NCBI GenBank assembly: GCA_039640495.1
Contig: CP046864.1
Coordinates: 620,001 to 684,000 of the forward strand
Direction of reading: 5' to 3'
Length of the DNA: 64,000 bases
From: Rhodobacteraceae bacterium IMCC1335
Lineage (GTDB): Bacteria > Pseudomonadota > Alphaproteobacteria > Rhodobacterales > Rhodobacteraceae
Shown in pieces: positions 46,898 to 57,369 of this stretch. The notes beneath the pieces are model-generated. The model searched no databases, was not told the DNA's origin, and saw only the letters and a program-made list of their open reading frames with translations. Position numbers and translations under genes: made by a program. Position 1 is the first letter of the stretch, and every line of letters begins with the position of its first letter.

Positions 46898-47079
46898 CTG
46901 ATGCGGCAGCGCAGGCAGATCGGCGGATGCTCGAAGCCTTGGTTTGCCCGCAAACGCATACAAGGCTTGAATATTTGCCCGATCGTCAAGAATTGGTGTC
47001 AAAAGCTGCGGGCGTGGCCTATCCAATTCGCGATGGTATTCCGGTCTTGCTGCTTGATGAAGCGCGGCCTTTGGCGTGA
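46894..47079 (+). CDS. Trm112-family zinc-ribbon-like protein
   Basis: A 61-residue protein of the Trm112/YcaR family: [15 protein letters not shown] at the start and [24 protein letters not shown] at the end. Only one Cys of the usual four is left, so zinc binding is probably lost, as in many bacterial members. Eukaryotic Trm112 activates methyltransferases; the bacterial role is unknown. Its ATG overlaps the Lon-domain gene (4 bp). Confidence 0.85.
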   Translation: MTDAAAQADRRMLEALVCPQTHTRLEYLPDRQELVSKAAGVAYPIRDGIPVLLLDEARPLA

Positions 47080-47234
47080 GGTTTTTGCCGCGCGGCGCGC
47101 CGAGATTATGCATCTGGTTCGGCGCGGAAATCGAAGCGCCGGTAAAATGAGAACAAGCCTATCTGGCGGCAAGACAAGCGCGTGCAACCGCTAGGTTGCT
47201 CTCAAAGTAAGCCTGCACGGGATCTGTCCAAAGC

Positions 47235-49691
47235 TCAGGGGCCAACGCGTATATGCGCGGGTGGTTTCTGTTCAGCCCAGCGCTGATACGCGGCACGATA
47301 GCCCGTTTCCAAATGGTTGGTAAGCAGCGCTGCATCAAATAACGGGCTGGTTCTGCGGTTTTGCGCAAGCTTTTTTGTAACCGCCTGAAGCTGCTGGGGC
47401 GAGCGTGCCAGATCAAGAATGAGCGCCTCATAGGCCGCCTCGGTTTCTACGATTAGCTCGGGCAAACCGATGGCGGTTAACAGGCTGGCGGCAACCCGCG
47501 CTGCAAAACCTTTACCGGCTTTTGTGACCAGCGGAAGGCCGGCCCAAAGCGCATCGCTGGCCGTGGTATGGGCGTTCACATTGAACGTATCTATGAAAAG
47601 ATCCGCGCAGCTATGGCGGGCCAAATGTTCGTCATGGGCAAGCTTTGGCGCAAAGATCAAACGGCTTGGATCAATCCCGCGGGCTTGGGCGGCGCTGCGC
47701 AAATTCTGCGAGACCCATTTATTTGCCTCCAGCAGCCAGAGCACGCTGCCCTCGATTTGCGATAGCACGCGCATCCAAATGTCAAATTCACGCGGGGTTA
47801 TTTTATACGAATTGTTGAAACAGCAGAGCACAAAAGCGTCTTCAGGCAAGCCAAGCTGGGATCGGCTATACACGGTGTTTGCGATTGGGCGCATATCATC
47901 ATTGGCCTGATAGCTATGCGGTAAAAAGATAATTTTCTCAGCATAAGCGCTTTCATATGCGCGAGGGATAACGACCGGATCGGCAATAATATAGTCGATG
48001 AAAGGCGCTCCAAGGCTGCCCGGATACCCGATATAACTGATCTGTATAGGGGCTGCTTTGAAGGCGAAAATGCCAAGTCTGGTATTTTGCGTATAGCCCT
48101 TTAGGTCGACCGCTATATCAATTTCATGGTCGCGCGCCAAAGCGGCGATGTCAAAATCGCTCAACTGGCGCACATTGTGAAATTTATCCACGGCGGCTGT
48201 AAGCCTTTTGCGCATGCAATCATTGGTGTTTGGCCCATAAGAATAGGCGTATATTTCAAAGTCTGATTTGCTATGCTTTTCAAAAACGCCCGCCATCAAA
48301 TACATGGTTGCATGATCATGAAAATCTGCCGAGAAATATCCGATACGTACTGGTTTAGCGCGCGGTGCAGGGCGCGCGGTTTCGGCAAGGGGTTGTCGAT
48401 TATATTTTTTTTCAGCGAAAAGTTTTGAACGCTGCAAGTGGCGCATTGGATGATCTTCAAACCCCAACATATTCCAAGGCGTAACATCGGGTGTGTTCAC
48501 GCCCAGCGTTGCAATCATCGCTCGGTCTTGCTGCAACGCGCTCCAATCGCATAAGCTGGCTTGCTGGAACATTTTTTGACCATATGCCACGAGATGGTTC
48601 GGGTTTATCGCTATGGCTTTTTGATAACTTTCAATCGCGCGCGTCACTGCGCCCAATTCTTGATGGGCAACACCCATATTGTTATGGGCATCGGCGTAAT
48701 TTGGATTTAGATCCACAGCCTTTTGATAGCTTTTAAGCGCGTTTTCCAATTTGCCTTGGCCATAAAGCGTTAAGCCAAGATCGTTATGCGCCTCAGAAAA
48801 GTCCGGTTGCATCGAAATCACTTTGCTAAAGGCGTCAAAGGCAGCTTGGAAATCACCGTTTTCTTTATAGGCGCGGCCAAGGTTTAAAAAGGTGATATAA
48901 TTTCCCGGTTGCAATTTCAGGGTTTTCAAAAATGCGTTAATTGCACTTTCAAACGCGCCTTGAGCCATCATTGCAGTGCCCAAATTACCCTGCGCTGGAA
49001 CAAATTTGGGGTCAATTTCAAGCGCTGCTTGATACTGGCGGATGGCTTGCGCGATCTCGCCGCTTGCCTGTAATGAGAGCCCTAAATTGCAATGCGCGGG
49101 GGCATGGTTCGGTTCCAAAGCAAGCGTTTTTTTATAATGCAGAATCGCTTTTTCAAATTTGGAACTTGCCCGAAAGGCATTGGCTAATTTGAAATGCGCC
49201 GCGCTGTTATTTGGCGCAAGCTCGACGACTTTTTGAAAGCAGGCAATCGCGTTTTCCAGATCCTGATTTTTTTGGTGGGCGATGCCCAGATTGAATCGGG
49301 CGTCGATAAAAAACTTATCCAAGCGCAAAGCGCCACTCAGCAATGTGATGGCCGCTTGAGCTTGGTTCAATTGGTTGAAAACAGAGCCAAGCAAGTTGAG
49401 CAAAGCTTTGTCTTTTGGAAAAGCATTCGCCAGCCCCTGTGCCTGATTTGCCAAGTCAAGGAAATTTCCTTTTTGATACCGTTCTTTGAGCGCATTGAAC
49501 TCTGCCAGGGGCATTTGCCCTGGCCTTGCAGGGGCTGATACGGCTTTAAGCTGAGCAAGGGCATTCAATGCGCGCGGGTTTTTGGGGAATTTTGTTAACA
49601 CCGCTTGATACAGTTTTACAGCCTCAGCGATGCGGCCGGCTTTGTGCAATGCGGCCGCATCGCGCAATGTTTTGTCCACAGATTGGGTCAT
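47235..49691 (-). CDS. TPR protein with SPINDLY/O-GlcNAc transferase domain (GT41)
   Basis: An 818-residue protein. Residues about 10-390 are a run of some ten TPR motifs (for example NNSAAHFKLANAFRASSKFE and EAHNDLGLTLYGQGKLENAL). Residues about 410-800 match glycosyltransferase family 41: GYFSADFHDHATMYLMAGV, PIQISYIGYPGSLGAPFIDY, CCFNNSYKITPREFDIW (with the donor-binding Lys) and CADLFIDTFNVNAHTTASDALWAGLP. By family it would transfer GlcNAc or another sugar to Ser/Thr of proteins. The ATG at 49689-49691 was chosen. It is isolated; no flagellin or adhesin is adjacent, so the acceptor is unknown. Confidence 0.9.
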   Translation of the reverse strand: MTQSVDKTLRDAAALHKAGRIAEAVKLYQAVLTKFPKNPRALNALAQLKAVSAPARPGQMPLAEFNALKERYQKGNFLDLANQAQGLANAFPKDKALLNLLGSVFNQLNQAQAAITLLSGALRLDKFFIDARFNLGIAHQKNQDLENAIACFQKVVELAPNNSAAHFKLANAFRASSKFEKAILHYKKTLALEPNHAPAHCNLGLSLQASGEIAQAIRQYQAALEIDPKFVPAQGNLGTAMMAQGAFESAINAFLKTLKLQPGNYITFLNLGRAYKENGDFQAAFDAFSKVISMQPDFSEAHNDLGLTLYGQGKLENALKSYQKAVDLNPNYADAHNNMGVAHQELGAVTRAIESYQKAIAINPNHLVAYGQKMFQQASLCDWSALQQDRAMIATLGVNTPDVTPWNMLGFEDHPMRHLQRSKLFAEKKYNRQPLAETARPAPRAKPVRIGYFSADFHDHATMYLMAGVFEKHSKSDFEIYAYSYGPNTNDCMRKRLTAAVDKFHNVRQLSDFDIAALARDHEIDIAVDLKGYTQNTRLGIFAFKAAPIQISYIGYPGSLGAPFIDYIIADPVVIPRAYESAYAEKIIFLPHSYQANDDMRPIANTVYSRSQLGLPEDAFVLCCFNNSYKITPREFDIWMRVLSQIEGSVLWLLEANKWVSQNLRSAAQARGIDPSRLIFAPKLAHDEHLARHSCADLFIDTFNVNAHTTASDALWAGLPLVTKAGKGFAARVAASLLTAIGLPELIVETEAAYEALILDLARSPQQLQAVTKKLAQNRRTSPLFDAALLTNHLETGYRAAYQRWAEQKPPAHIRVGP

Positions 49692-49818
49692 AAGAAACAC
49701 GCTGTTTGGTTGCTGGGCTATGGCAGTTATAAATTATTTTAATCAAGCCACAATCTTAGAGTTAAGCTTGATCTATGCTTGCCTCAAGGCTCAAGCTGCA
49801 GTGATTATGGCTGTGGGG

Positions 49819-49848
49819 CGCCTTTGAAAAATGTTTTTCAAACAGGCG
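49819..49848 (-). terminator. Long hairpin after the UbiH-type gene
   Basis: An inverted repeat of CGCC + TTTGAAAA / TTTTCAAA + GGCG with a 4-nt loop and a 2-nt bulge, 16 bp past the hydroxylase stop (minus strand). No U-tract follows, so it may protect the 3' end rather than terminate. Confidence 0.4.
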
Positions 49849-49863
49849 TTTCAGGATGCTCTG

Positions 49864-51078
49864 TCAGCGCATCAAATCGGGCAATGTGCCTGTCAAACCT
49901 GCGGCTTCGCGGATGAAGCTGCGGCGGGCTTTAGGCACCGCGTTGATCATGGCCATCCCTATGTCACGCCCCAATCTTAACAGGCTATTATCATTTGAGA
50001 ATAGACGGTTGAATGTATCGGTTGCCAAAGCCAGGCTGGTCGCGTCAAAGCGCCTCCATTCTTGATAGCGCATCAAGGTAGCGCTGGCCCCAATATCTTC
50101 GCCGCGCAATTTTGCTTCTTTCAGAACTTGCACAAGCGCCGCGATATCGCGCAGGCCCGCATTCAGACCTTGGCCCGCAATGGGATGCACGCCATGCGCG
50201 GCATCACCGATCAAAGCCAACCTTGGCGCAATAAAACTTTGGGCCAAAGTCAGATCAAGCGGGTAGCTGTAGCGCTTACCGACCATGCTTATTTTGCCAA
50301 GGTAATCGCCAATGCGTGGCTGTAATATCGACAGATAATCGGCCTCGTTCAGCGCCATGATCTGTTTGGCGTTTTGCGCGGTTTCGCTCCATACGATGGA
50401 TGCGCGGTTTTCTGTCAAAGGCAAGATCGCCAAGGGGCCGGCCGGTAAAAAATATTGCCACGCCACCCCATCATGCGGGATCTCGTGCTCTATTGCGCAA
50501 ACAAGCGCTGTTTGCCCATAGTCCCAGCCGATGCGTTTGATTCCGGCGCGGCCTGCAGAGGGGCTTTTGCGCCCATCTGCCCCGATCAAAAGGCTGGTTG
50601 AAATTTGGCAACCATCTGACAGGGTCAGCTGCATTTCACTACCCGATATTGATTGCTCGATCAACGCGGTGCCAGCGATATATTCGATGGTCTCATAGCG
50701 TGCCATCGTCTTTTGAAGCAGGGGCCGCAAGAAACGGTCCTCTACCATATGCCCCATCGGGCCTTCTTCAATTTCGGCATGATCAAATTGCATAAACAAA
50801 GGCGAGGGGCCTGTGCTAGGGCTGCCATCGGCAACTTTGATTTTCAAAATAGGCTGCGCCGTTTCTGCAAGATCCGCCCAAAGCCCCAAGGCCTTAAGCA
50901 AACGCACAGAGGTAAGAGCCATCGCGTAAGAGCGCCCGTCAAAGCCTTGCTCGATTTGCTTTTGTGCCGCAAGCTGATCAACAACAACCACCCGAAACCC
51001 GGCTTGCGCAGCGGCTAAGGCCGTGGCGGCGCCGGTTAAACTGCCGCCTACAATTGCGATATCTGCGTTCTTCTTCAT
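49864..51078 (-). CDS. UbiH/UbiF/Coq6-type FAD monooxygenase
   Basis: A 404-residue flavoprotein hydroxylase of the ubiquinone pathway family. Motifs: N-terminal dinucleotide site DIAIVGGSLTGAATALAAAQAG; the middle LLIGADGRKSPSAGRAGI (GADG motif, near residue 168); and the C-terminal LALIGDAAHGVHPIAGQGLNAGLRDIAAL (near 285). Which ring position (C1, C5 or C6) it hydroxylates cannot be decided. It is divergent from the amidase gene. Confidence 0.88.
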   Translation of the reverse strand: MKKNADIAIVGGSLTGAATALAAAQAGFRVVVVDQLAAQKQIEQGFDGRSYAMALTSVRLLKALGLWADLAETAQPILKIKVADGSPSTGPSPLFMQFDHAEIEEGPMGHMVEDRFLRPLLQKTMARYETIEYIAGTALIEQSISGSEMQLTLSDGCQISTSLLIGADGRKSPSAGRAGIKRIGWDYGQTALVCAIEHEIPHDGVAWQYFLPAGPLAILPLTENRASIVWSETAQNAKQIMALNEADYLSILQPRIGDYLGKISMVGKRYSYPLDLTLAQSFIAPRLALIGDAAHGVHPIAGQGLNAGLRDIAALVQVLKEAKLRGEDIGASATLMRYQEWRRFDATSLALATDTFNRLFSNDNSLLRLGRDIGMAMINAVPKARRSFIREAAGLTGTLPDLMR

Positions 51079-51163
51079 GCGATGTAATATGGGCTTTTTC
51101 TACGCATTGTCCATGTGCGGTGATGACGCTAATCTAGGGCTAACATATGATGGGGATAAAAAA

Positions 51164-52495
51164 ATGAGCGCAGTTTTAAAGATGAGTGCTGCAGAGCAAG
51201 GCAGAGCGATTGCCGCAGGCCGTCTGGATCCGGTTGAGCTCACCGAGGCCTATCTTGAGCAGATGGACGCGCATGCAGATACAAGCCGCATTTATGCTTG
51301 CAAAACGCCCAAGCGCGCGCGCGCTGAGGCTGAAGCGGCACAAAAGCGGGCGAAAACCGGCGGATTGAGATCGCCATTGGATGGTGTGCCGATCAGTTGG
51401 AAAGATCTATTTGACAGCGCAGAATATCCAACCGAGGCGGGCTCGGCCCTCTTGGCAGGGCGGGTTCCGGCGGATGATGCCGAGGTTTTGGCAAATGCAA
51501 CGGCGCAAGGTTTGGTCTGCCTAGGCAAAACGCATATGTCAGAGCTGGCTTTCAGTGGTTTGGGTTTGAATCCAGTCACCGCGACACCAGCCTGTATTAA
51601 TGATGCAGCGGCGGTGGCGGGTGGATCTTCTTCAGGGGCAGCGGCGTCTATCGCCTGTGATTTGGCCGCCGGAGCGATCGGATCGGATACGGGCGGTTCC
51701 GTGCGCATTCCGGCGGCCTGGAATGATTTGGTGGGCTTGAAAACCACAGCGGGTCGGGTCTCGGTTCATGGGGTGGTGCCGCTATGTGCTACGTTTGACA
51801 CGGTTGGCCCGCTCAGCAAAACGGTTGAAGATGCCGGGTTGCTATTCGCGGCTTTGGAAGGCCGGAGCCCAGCGGATTTAACCGCAAGCAGTTTGCGTGG
51901 CAAACGCCTTGGCATATTGCAAACGGTTGCGTTTGATGAGCTGCGAGAGGCCCCAGCTATAGGGTTTGAAACGGCTTTGGCAAAGGTGACCAAAGCGGGT
52001 GCAATTGTTGAGGATATTGAAATTGAAGCGGTTGCCAAGGCGATGCCGCTAAGCCCGATATTGTTCGCTGCAGAGGCCTATGGCACGTGGAAAACGGTGA
52101 TTGAAGCGCAACCCGAGGTGATGTTTGAAGAAATTTTAAATCGTTTTCGGGGGGGGGCTGATTTTGCCGCGTGTGATTATATCGCTGCCGCGCAAATGCT
52201 TGCGGCGTTGCGGCAGGACTATCTTGCGCTTACGGCTGGATATGATGCCATTTTATGCCCAACAGCGCCGATTTTACCGCCTAATGCCGCACGGTTGATG
52301 GAAGATGCCGACTATTATGTGAGTGAAAACCTGTTGGCGCTGCGCAATACACGGATTGGCAATCTTATGGGATTATGCGCGATCACCTTACCAAGTGGCA
52401 TACCAAGTTGTGGGCTGATGCTGATGGGCCGGCCGGGCGCAGAAGAGGGTCTTTTGCGCCTTGCACAGGCTGCTGAGGCGGCAATTTTGGCTTAA
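51164..52495 (+). CDS. Amidase (amidase signature family)
   Basis: A 443-residue amidase-signature hydrolase. The Ser-cisSer-Lys triad is intact: Lys in VPISWKDLFD near 75, the cis-Ser in AGGSSSGAAAS near 148, and the nucleophilic Ser in GSDTGGSVRIPA near 172. The ATG at 51164 was chosen; an in-frame extension back to 51023 crosses the divergent gene's start and is unlikely. Family members hydrolyse many amides, and this may be a general amidase; it is not GatA, whose gatB/C partners are absent. Confidence 0.9.
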   Translation: MSAVLKMSAAEQGRAIAAGRLDPVELTEAYLEQMDAHADTSRIYACKTPKRARAEAEAAQKRAKTGGLRSPLDGVPISWKDLFDSAEYPTEAGSALLAGRVPADDAEVLANATAQGLVCLGKTHMSELAFSGLGLNPVTATPACINDAAAVAGGSSSGAAASIACDLAAGAIGSDTGGSVRIPAAWNDLVGLKTTAGRVSVHGVVPLCATFDTVGPLSKTVEDAGLLFAALEGRSPADLTASSLRGKRLGILQTVAFDELREAPAIGFETALAKVTKAGAIVEDIEIEAVAKAMPLSPILFAAEAYGTWKTVIEAQPEVMFEEILNRFRGGADFAACDYIAAAQMLAALRQDYLALTAGYDAILCPTAPILPPNAARLMEDADYYVSENLLALRNTRIGNLMGLCAITLPSGIPSCGLMLMGRPGAEEGLLRLAQAAEAAILA

Positions 52496-52632
52496 AACAG
52501 CGCGCCCTAGGCGGAAAAAATGTTTTTTTGCCCTATTTGTTGATTTTTATTGGCTTTGTGTAGACGAAAGCGCTTTGCTTCGGTAGTCTGCCAGATAACG
52601 GGGCAAAATGATCCCGATTGATTGAGGCATAT

Positions 52633-53814
52633 ATGGCGTTTCCTGAGCGGTTTTCGAACCTTCCCGCTTATGCATTTCCGCGCCTGCGCGCGCTGTTAGA
52701 CTCGCATCCGGCAGGTGGCGAGCCCATCGCCATGTCAATTGGTGAGCCCAAACATGCTTTTCCTGCGTGGATTCAAGACATCTTGGTCGCGCATATGTCT
52801 GAATTCAACGCCTATCCGCCCAATGATGGCAGTCCCGAATTGCTTAGCAATATCGCGGCATGGATTGCGCGGCGATATGGCGTTTGCGTCAATCCGCTGA
52901 CGGATATTTTATCTTTGAACGGCACCCGCGAGGGGCTTTACAACGCCGCGATGGCGCTATGCCCAGAAGCCAAAGCTGGGCAACCGCCATTGGTTTTGCT
53001 GCCCAATCCCTTTTATCAGGTCTATCTTGCGGCGACCTTTTCGGTCGCGGCGCATCCGCATTTAGTGACCGCGCGTGCTGCAAACGGTTTTTTACCCGAT
53101 TATGCTGGTTTAAGCCCTGACGTTCTTAATCGAACTGCCATTGCCTATATTTGCTCGCCCTCTAATCCGCAGGGGGCGGTGGCCCCGCCCGCCTATCTGA
53201 AATCTCTAATTGAATTGGCGGAAACCTACGATTTTAAAATTTTCGCGGATGAGTGTTATTCGGAGATTTATCGCAACGGCGCGCCGTCAGGGGCGTTGCA
53301 GATTGCAAAGCAGATTGGGGCTGACCCCGAACGGGTGGTGGTTTTCCATTCGCTGTCAAAGCGCTCAAACCTGCCTGGGCTGCGCTCGGGCTTTGCCGCT
53401 TCGGGGCCACAAACAATCGCGCGAATGAAACATTTGCGGGCCTATTCGGGGGCGCCTTTGCCATTGCCATTGCAGCGGGTGGCAGAAGCGGTCTGGGCAG
53501 ATGAGCAACATGTGATCGAAAATCGCGGCTTATACCAAGAAAAATTCGATATAGCGGATGCGCTTTTCGGATCTGTGCCCGGTTATATCAGCCCAGAGGC
53601 TGGATTTTTTCTTTGGCTGCCTGTTGAGGATGGAGAACAGGCTGCGCTTAAATTATGGCGTGAAACCGGCATTCGCATTCTTCCGGGGGCCTATTTGGCG
53701 CGCGACACGGCCGATGGAAATCCCGGGCATGGTTTCATTCGGGTTGCCTTGGTGGCCCCAAAATCAATCACCGAGCAGGCGCTGACGCGGCTGCATGCAT
53801 GTCTTTACACCTAA
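52633..53814 (+). CDS. Class I/II aminotransferase (DapC-like)
   Basis: A 393-residue PLP-dependent aminotransferase. The PLP lysine is in SLSKRSNLPGLRSGF near residue 242, with YICSPSNPQGAVA near 173, FADECYSEIYRNG near 205 and the C-terminal arginine in GFIRVALV near 377. The pattern resembles succinyldiaminopimelate aminotransferase (DapC) of lysine/peptidoglycan synthesis, though specificity is inferred. The ATG at 52633 has GAGG upstream; a TTG start 5 codons earlier is possible. ftsK begins 9 bp after its stop, so the two are probably co-transcribed. Confidence 0.88.
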   Translation: MAFPERFSNLPAYAFPRLRALLDSHPAGGEPIAMSIGEPKHAFPAWIQDILVAHMSEFNAYPPNDGSPELLSNIAAWIARRYGVCVNPLTDILSLNGTREGLYNAAMALCPEAKAGQPPLVLLPNPFYQVYLAATFSVAAHPHLVTARAANGFLPDYAGLSPDVLNRTAIAYICSPSNPQGAVAPPAYLKSLIELAETYDFKIFADECYSEIYRNGAPSGALQIAKQIGADPERVVVFHSLSKRSNLPGLRSGFAASGPQTIARMKHLRAYSGAPLPLPLQRVAEAVWADEQHVIENRGLYQEKFDIADALFGSVPGYISPEAGFFLWLPVEDGEQAALKLWRETGIRILPGAYLARDTADGNPGHGFIRVALVAPKSITEQALTRLHACLYT

Positions 53815-53823
53815 GAGGCCCCA

Positions 53824-56697
53824 ATGGCATATCCTTCTGCACGAGTAAGACCCCCCATTTTTGACAGCGCGTTGCAGGCCGCTCTGGAACGGCGCGCGGT
53901 AGAGGTTTTGGGCCTAGGGCTTTTGGTTCTAAGCGGGCTGACCGCCATGATGTTCACCAGCTATGCACCTGAAGATCCCAGTTGGCTTTCCGCCTCTGAC
54001 GCACCGGTACAAAATATCTTGGGTTCGCTTGGGGCGATGATTGCGGCTCCGATCATGCTGATTTTCGGTCTGTCCGCTTGGTCGCTGGTTGCGCTACAGG
54101 CCGTCTGGGGTCTGCGCTGCCTGTTGCATTGCGGCGCGCATCGGGCGTTGGGGCGGTTGATTTTTGCGCCTTTCGGCGTTGCGGTTTTTGCGATTTACGC
54201 CGCAGGGCTTGTGCCACCTGCCAGCTGGGGTAATAATTTTGGCCTTGGTGGTTTGTTTGGCGATATGGTTTTGAAAACGCTTTTGCGGCTGTCACCTTTG
54301 CCAGCGCAACCCACCTTAACCTATACATCTTTGGCAACGGGGATCACCTTAGTATTGATCGGGCTGTATTGTCTGGGCGCCTCGAAGCGCGAGCTTGGCC
54401 ATGCGCTGGGGTTCCTGCGCGGGGGGGTGTTGCAAACCGGACGCGCAGTCGCAAGGGGTCTTGGCCGAGGAGGTTTGCGCGTGCTTGCAGCCCGTGACCA
54501 AAGGGGTGAGGCCTCTGCACCCTCGGATATTATCCGCCGAGGCGGAGATTCCGCTACATTCGTGCCCAAGGCCCCATCTGAGTTTTCCCAAGATTTGGCC
54601 GTGCCCCTCACTGAGGTAAAGCGGGGTTTATTTTCCAGATTGCCTGGATTTATCAAGCGCGAAGAAGAAGCCTCGCCCTTAGAACCACCGCTTAACAGCC
54701 ATGCGCCAAGCTCTGCGCCGGCTGGCCCGGAAGACCGTTTGCAGGCGCGGATCAGTGATGCTGTGAAATCGCGATTACGGGTTGAACCCGCCTTTGAGGA
54801 TGCCGCATCTGAGGCTCAGTCGCACGTGTTTCAGCCTCAAGACGCTTCGCCAGAAGGCGCCGTTGGAATGCCCTCGCAATTTGCACTGGGCGAGCCGCTT
54901 TTAACCGGATTGCGCCGGGAGCCGCAGCTTTCGGCGGATCGATCTTCGCAAGTCTTTCAGACTGAAGGGCAAGCTTTGGCCTCAAGTGCTGGAGATGAAG
55001 ATGCGCCACCGCTTTATCCAGAGCCCGAATATGGCGAGCAGGATGTTAATCTTTCTTTGCGCTCTGCGATCCCCCGCCCCGAGGCGCGCACAATCGTTCA
55101 CCCGCCACTAAAAGTGTCTCAAGCCCAATCGCTACGCGCACAGCAAGAAGCGCAGCCCAGCTTGAAATTTGAAGATCCCAAAACCGATTTTGAATTGCCG
55201 CCTTTGGGCCTTTTGGCTAGCCCGATCAACGTGGCGCGGCATCAATTGTCTGATGAATCGCTGGAAGAAAATGCGCGGTTGCTCGAATCTGTATTGGATG
55301 ATTATGGGGTGAAGGGGGATATTGTCAGCGTGCGGCCTGGGCCGGTGGTCACGATGTATGAATTAGAGCCGGCACCGGGTTTAAAAGCCAGCCGTGTGAT
55401 CGGCTTATCCGATGATATCGCGCGCTCAATGTCGGCCTTATCAGCCCGTGTCTCAACGGTACCGGGCCGGTCTATCATCGGGATAGAATTGCCCAATGAC
55501 ATACGCGAAAAAGTGGTTTTGCGCGAAATTCTTTCGGCCAAAGCCTTTGGCGATAGCAGCCACCGCCTGCCATTGGCGCTGGGAAAGGATATCAGCGGCG
55601 AGCCGATGGTGACCAATCTTGCAAAAATGCCGCATCTGCTGATAGCGGGCACCACCGGATCCGGTAAATCTGTCGCGATCAATACGATGATTCTGTCTCT
55701 GCTCTATAAGCTTACGCCCGATGAGTGCCGGATGATTATGATCGATCCGAAAATGCTGGAGCTCAGTGTCTATGATGGCATTCCGCATTTGCTCAGCCCA
55801 GTTGTGACCGACCCTAAGAAAGCTGTTGTGGCATTGAAATGGGTGGTTGGCGAAATGGAAGAGCGCTATCGGAAAATGTCAAAAATGGGCGTGCGCAATA
55901 TTGATGGGTATAATGGGCGCGTGGCGGAGGCCTTAGGCAAAAACGAAATGTTCAGCCGAACCATCCAAACCGGATTTGATGATGCGACCGGCGAGCCAAT
56001 TTTTGAAACCGAAGAATTTCTGCCCGAAAAAATGCCATATATCGTGGTGATTGTGGATGAGATGGCGGATTTGATGATGGTGGCCGGTAAAGAAATTGAA
56101 GCCTGCATTCAGCGCCTTGCTCAGATGGCGCGTGCGTCGGGTATTCACTTGATTATGGCCACGCAGCGCCCATCAGTTGATGTGATTACGGGAACAATTA
56201 AAGCCAACTTTCCCACCCGGATTTCGTTTCAAGTCACCAGTAAAATCGACAGCCGCACGATCCTGGGTGAAATGGGCGCCGAGCAGCTGCTTGGTATGGG
56301 GGATATGCTCTACATGGCGGGCGGTTCAAAGATCACCCGCTGCCATGGGCCTTTTGTGAGCGACACTGAAGTTGAAGAAGTGGTCAGCCATTTAAAATCT
56401 TTTGGTCCGCCCGATTACAAGAGCGGTGTTGTTGAAGGGCCAGACGACGATAAATCTGAGTCAATTGACCTTGTGCTGGGGTTAACCGGGGTATCTGAGG
56501 GCGAGGATGTGCTCTATGATCAAGCCGTGGCCATCGTTTTGCAGGATCGCAAATGCTCGACCAGCTACATCCAAAGAAAGCTTGCCATAGGGTATAATAA
56601 GGCGGCCCGCTTGGTTGAGCAAATGGAAGAGGAAGGCCTTGTTAGCCCTGCAAACCACGTTGGAAAGCGTGATATTTTGGTGCCAGAACAACCGTAA
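53824..56697 (+). CDS. ftsK: DNA translocase FtsK
   Basis: A 957-residue septal DNA pump that clears chromosome dimers and coordinates segregation with division. The N-terminal ~195 residues hold four to five membrane helices. A proline-, serine- and acid-rich linker spans about 200-470. The motor follows: alpha/beta parts from about 480, Walker [14 protein letters not shown] near 609, Walker B-type [13 protein letters not shown] near 740, and [11 protein letters not shown] near 825. The C-terminal gamma winged helix (about 890-957; [20 protein letters not shown]) reads KOPS sites. Full length. Confidence 0.97.
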   Translation: MAYPSARVRPPIFDSALQAALERRAVEVLGLGLLVLSGLTAMMFTSYAPEDPSWLSASDAPVQNILGSLGAMIAAPIMLIFGLSAWSLVALQAVWGLRCLLHCGAHRALGRLIFAPFGVAVFAIYAAGLVPPASWGNNFGLGGLFGDMVLKTLLRLSPLPAQPTLTYTSLATGITLVLIGLYCLGASKRELGHALGFLRGGVLQTGRAVARGLGRGGLRVLAARDQRGEASAPSDIIRRGGDSATFVPKAPSEFSQDLAVPLTEVKRGLFSRLPGFIKREEEASPLEPPLNSHAPSSAPAGPEDRLQARISDAVKSRLRVEPAFEDAASEAQSHVFQPQDASPEGAVGMPSQFALGEPLLTGLRREPQLSADRSSQVFQTEGQALASSAGDEDAPPLYPEPEYGEQDVNLSLRSAIPRPEARTIVHPPLKVSQAQSLRAQQEAQPSLKFEDPKTDFELPPLGLLASPINVARHQLSDESLEENARLLESVLDDYGVKGDIVSVRPGPVVTMYELEPAPGLKASRVIGLSDDIARSMSALSARVSTVPGRSIIGIELPNDIREKVVLREILSAKAFGDSSHRLPLALGKDISGEPMVTNLAKMPHLLIAGTTGSGKSVAINTMILSLLYKLTPDECRMIMIDPKMLELSVYDGIPHLLSPVVTDPKKAVVALKWVVGEMEERYRKMSKMGVRNIDGYNGRVAEALGKNEMFSRTIQTGFDDATGEPIFETEEFLPEKMPYIVVIVDEMADLMMVAGKEIEACIQRLAQMARASGIHLIMATQRPSVDVITGTIKANFPTRISFQVTSKIDSRTILGEMGAEQLLGMGDMLYMAGGSKITRCHGPFVSDTEVEEVVSHLKSFGPPDYKSGVVEGPDDDKSESIDLVLGLTGVSEGEDVLYDQAVAIVLQDRKCSTSYIQRKLAIGYNKAARLVEQMEEEGLVSPANHVGKRDILVPEQP

Positions 56698-56766
56698 TTC
56701 CGCGCGGGCGGTCACAAAATCGCGACTTTCGCTGGCGGTGGCCTCTGGGATGACTAGACTGCATAT

Positions 56767-57369
56767 ATGACACGTATATTTTCAATTTCCTTTGGTATTT
56801 TTTTGGGGTTAGCGGGCGTTGGTCACGCAGAAAAAGCCTCTTTGGCAGCTATTTCTGCGCACCTAAATAGTTTGCGCAGCATTCAGGCGACGTTTGTTCA
56901 AATTGGCGCTGACGGATCCTCTGCGCAGGGACAGTTTTTTATGAAGCGTCCAGGGCGCTTGCGCTTTGAATATCAAACCCCATCGGAAGTATTGGTGCTG
57001 GTCTCTGCCGGACAAATGGCGATTTTTGATCCTAAAGGTGATGGCGAGCCAACCAGTTTCACAACATCTGGAACGCCGCTTTCCCTGATTTTGCAGGATA
57101 GGATTGATCTTCAAAAATCTGCTTTGATTACGGATCATCGTTATGACGGGAAGCGAACAACTCTGTCTTTGCAACATCCCCAACATCCCGAGCGCGGGCA
57201 AATCACGCTTGTGTTGCGCCATAACCCATTAGAGTTGGCGCAATGGATTATTGAAACGCCTGAAGGTGATCAAACGTTACTTGCGCTTGAGGATTTACAG
57301 AAAGGTGTCTCGCTTAAAGATTCTATATTCAACATTTTTCTCAACATTGAAAAGCGCAAGCTGCGTTAA
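56767..57369 (+). CDS. lolA: Outer-membrane lipoprotein carrier LolA
   Basis: A 200-residue periplasmic chaperone that carries lipoproteins from LolCDE to the outer membrane. It has a signal peptide (RIFSISFGIFLGLAGVGHA, cleavage near residue 21) and the LolA core: LNSLRSIQATFVQIGADGS, GQFFMKRPGRLRFEYQTP and the GTPLSLIL segment. It follows ftsK by 69 bp, a conserved neighbourhood. No LolB was seen, as expected in alphaproteobacteria. Its end overlaps the SLT lipoprotein gene by 4 bp, convergent. Confidence 0.92.
   Translation: MTRIFSISFGIFLGLAGVGHAEKASLAAISAHLNSLRSIQATFVQIGADGSSAQGQFFMKRPGRLRFEYQTPSEVLVLVSAGQMAIFDPKGDGEPTSFTTSGTPLSLILQDRIDLQKSALITDHRYDGKRTTLSLQHPQHPERGQITLVLRHNPLELAQWIIETPEGDQTLLALEDLQKGVSLKDSIFNIFLNIEKRKLR

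Noticed and set aside
47184..47199. Hairpin GCAACC-GCTA-GGTTGC between Trm112 and the GT41 gene
   Set aside because: A 6-bp stem without a T-tract on either strand; too weak to call a terminator.
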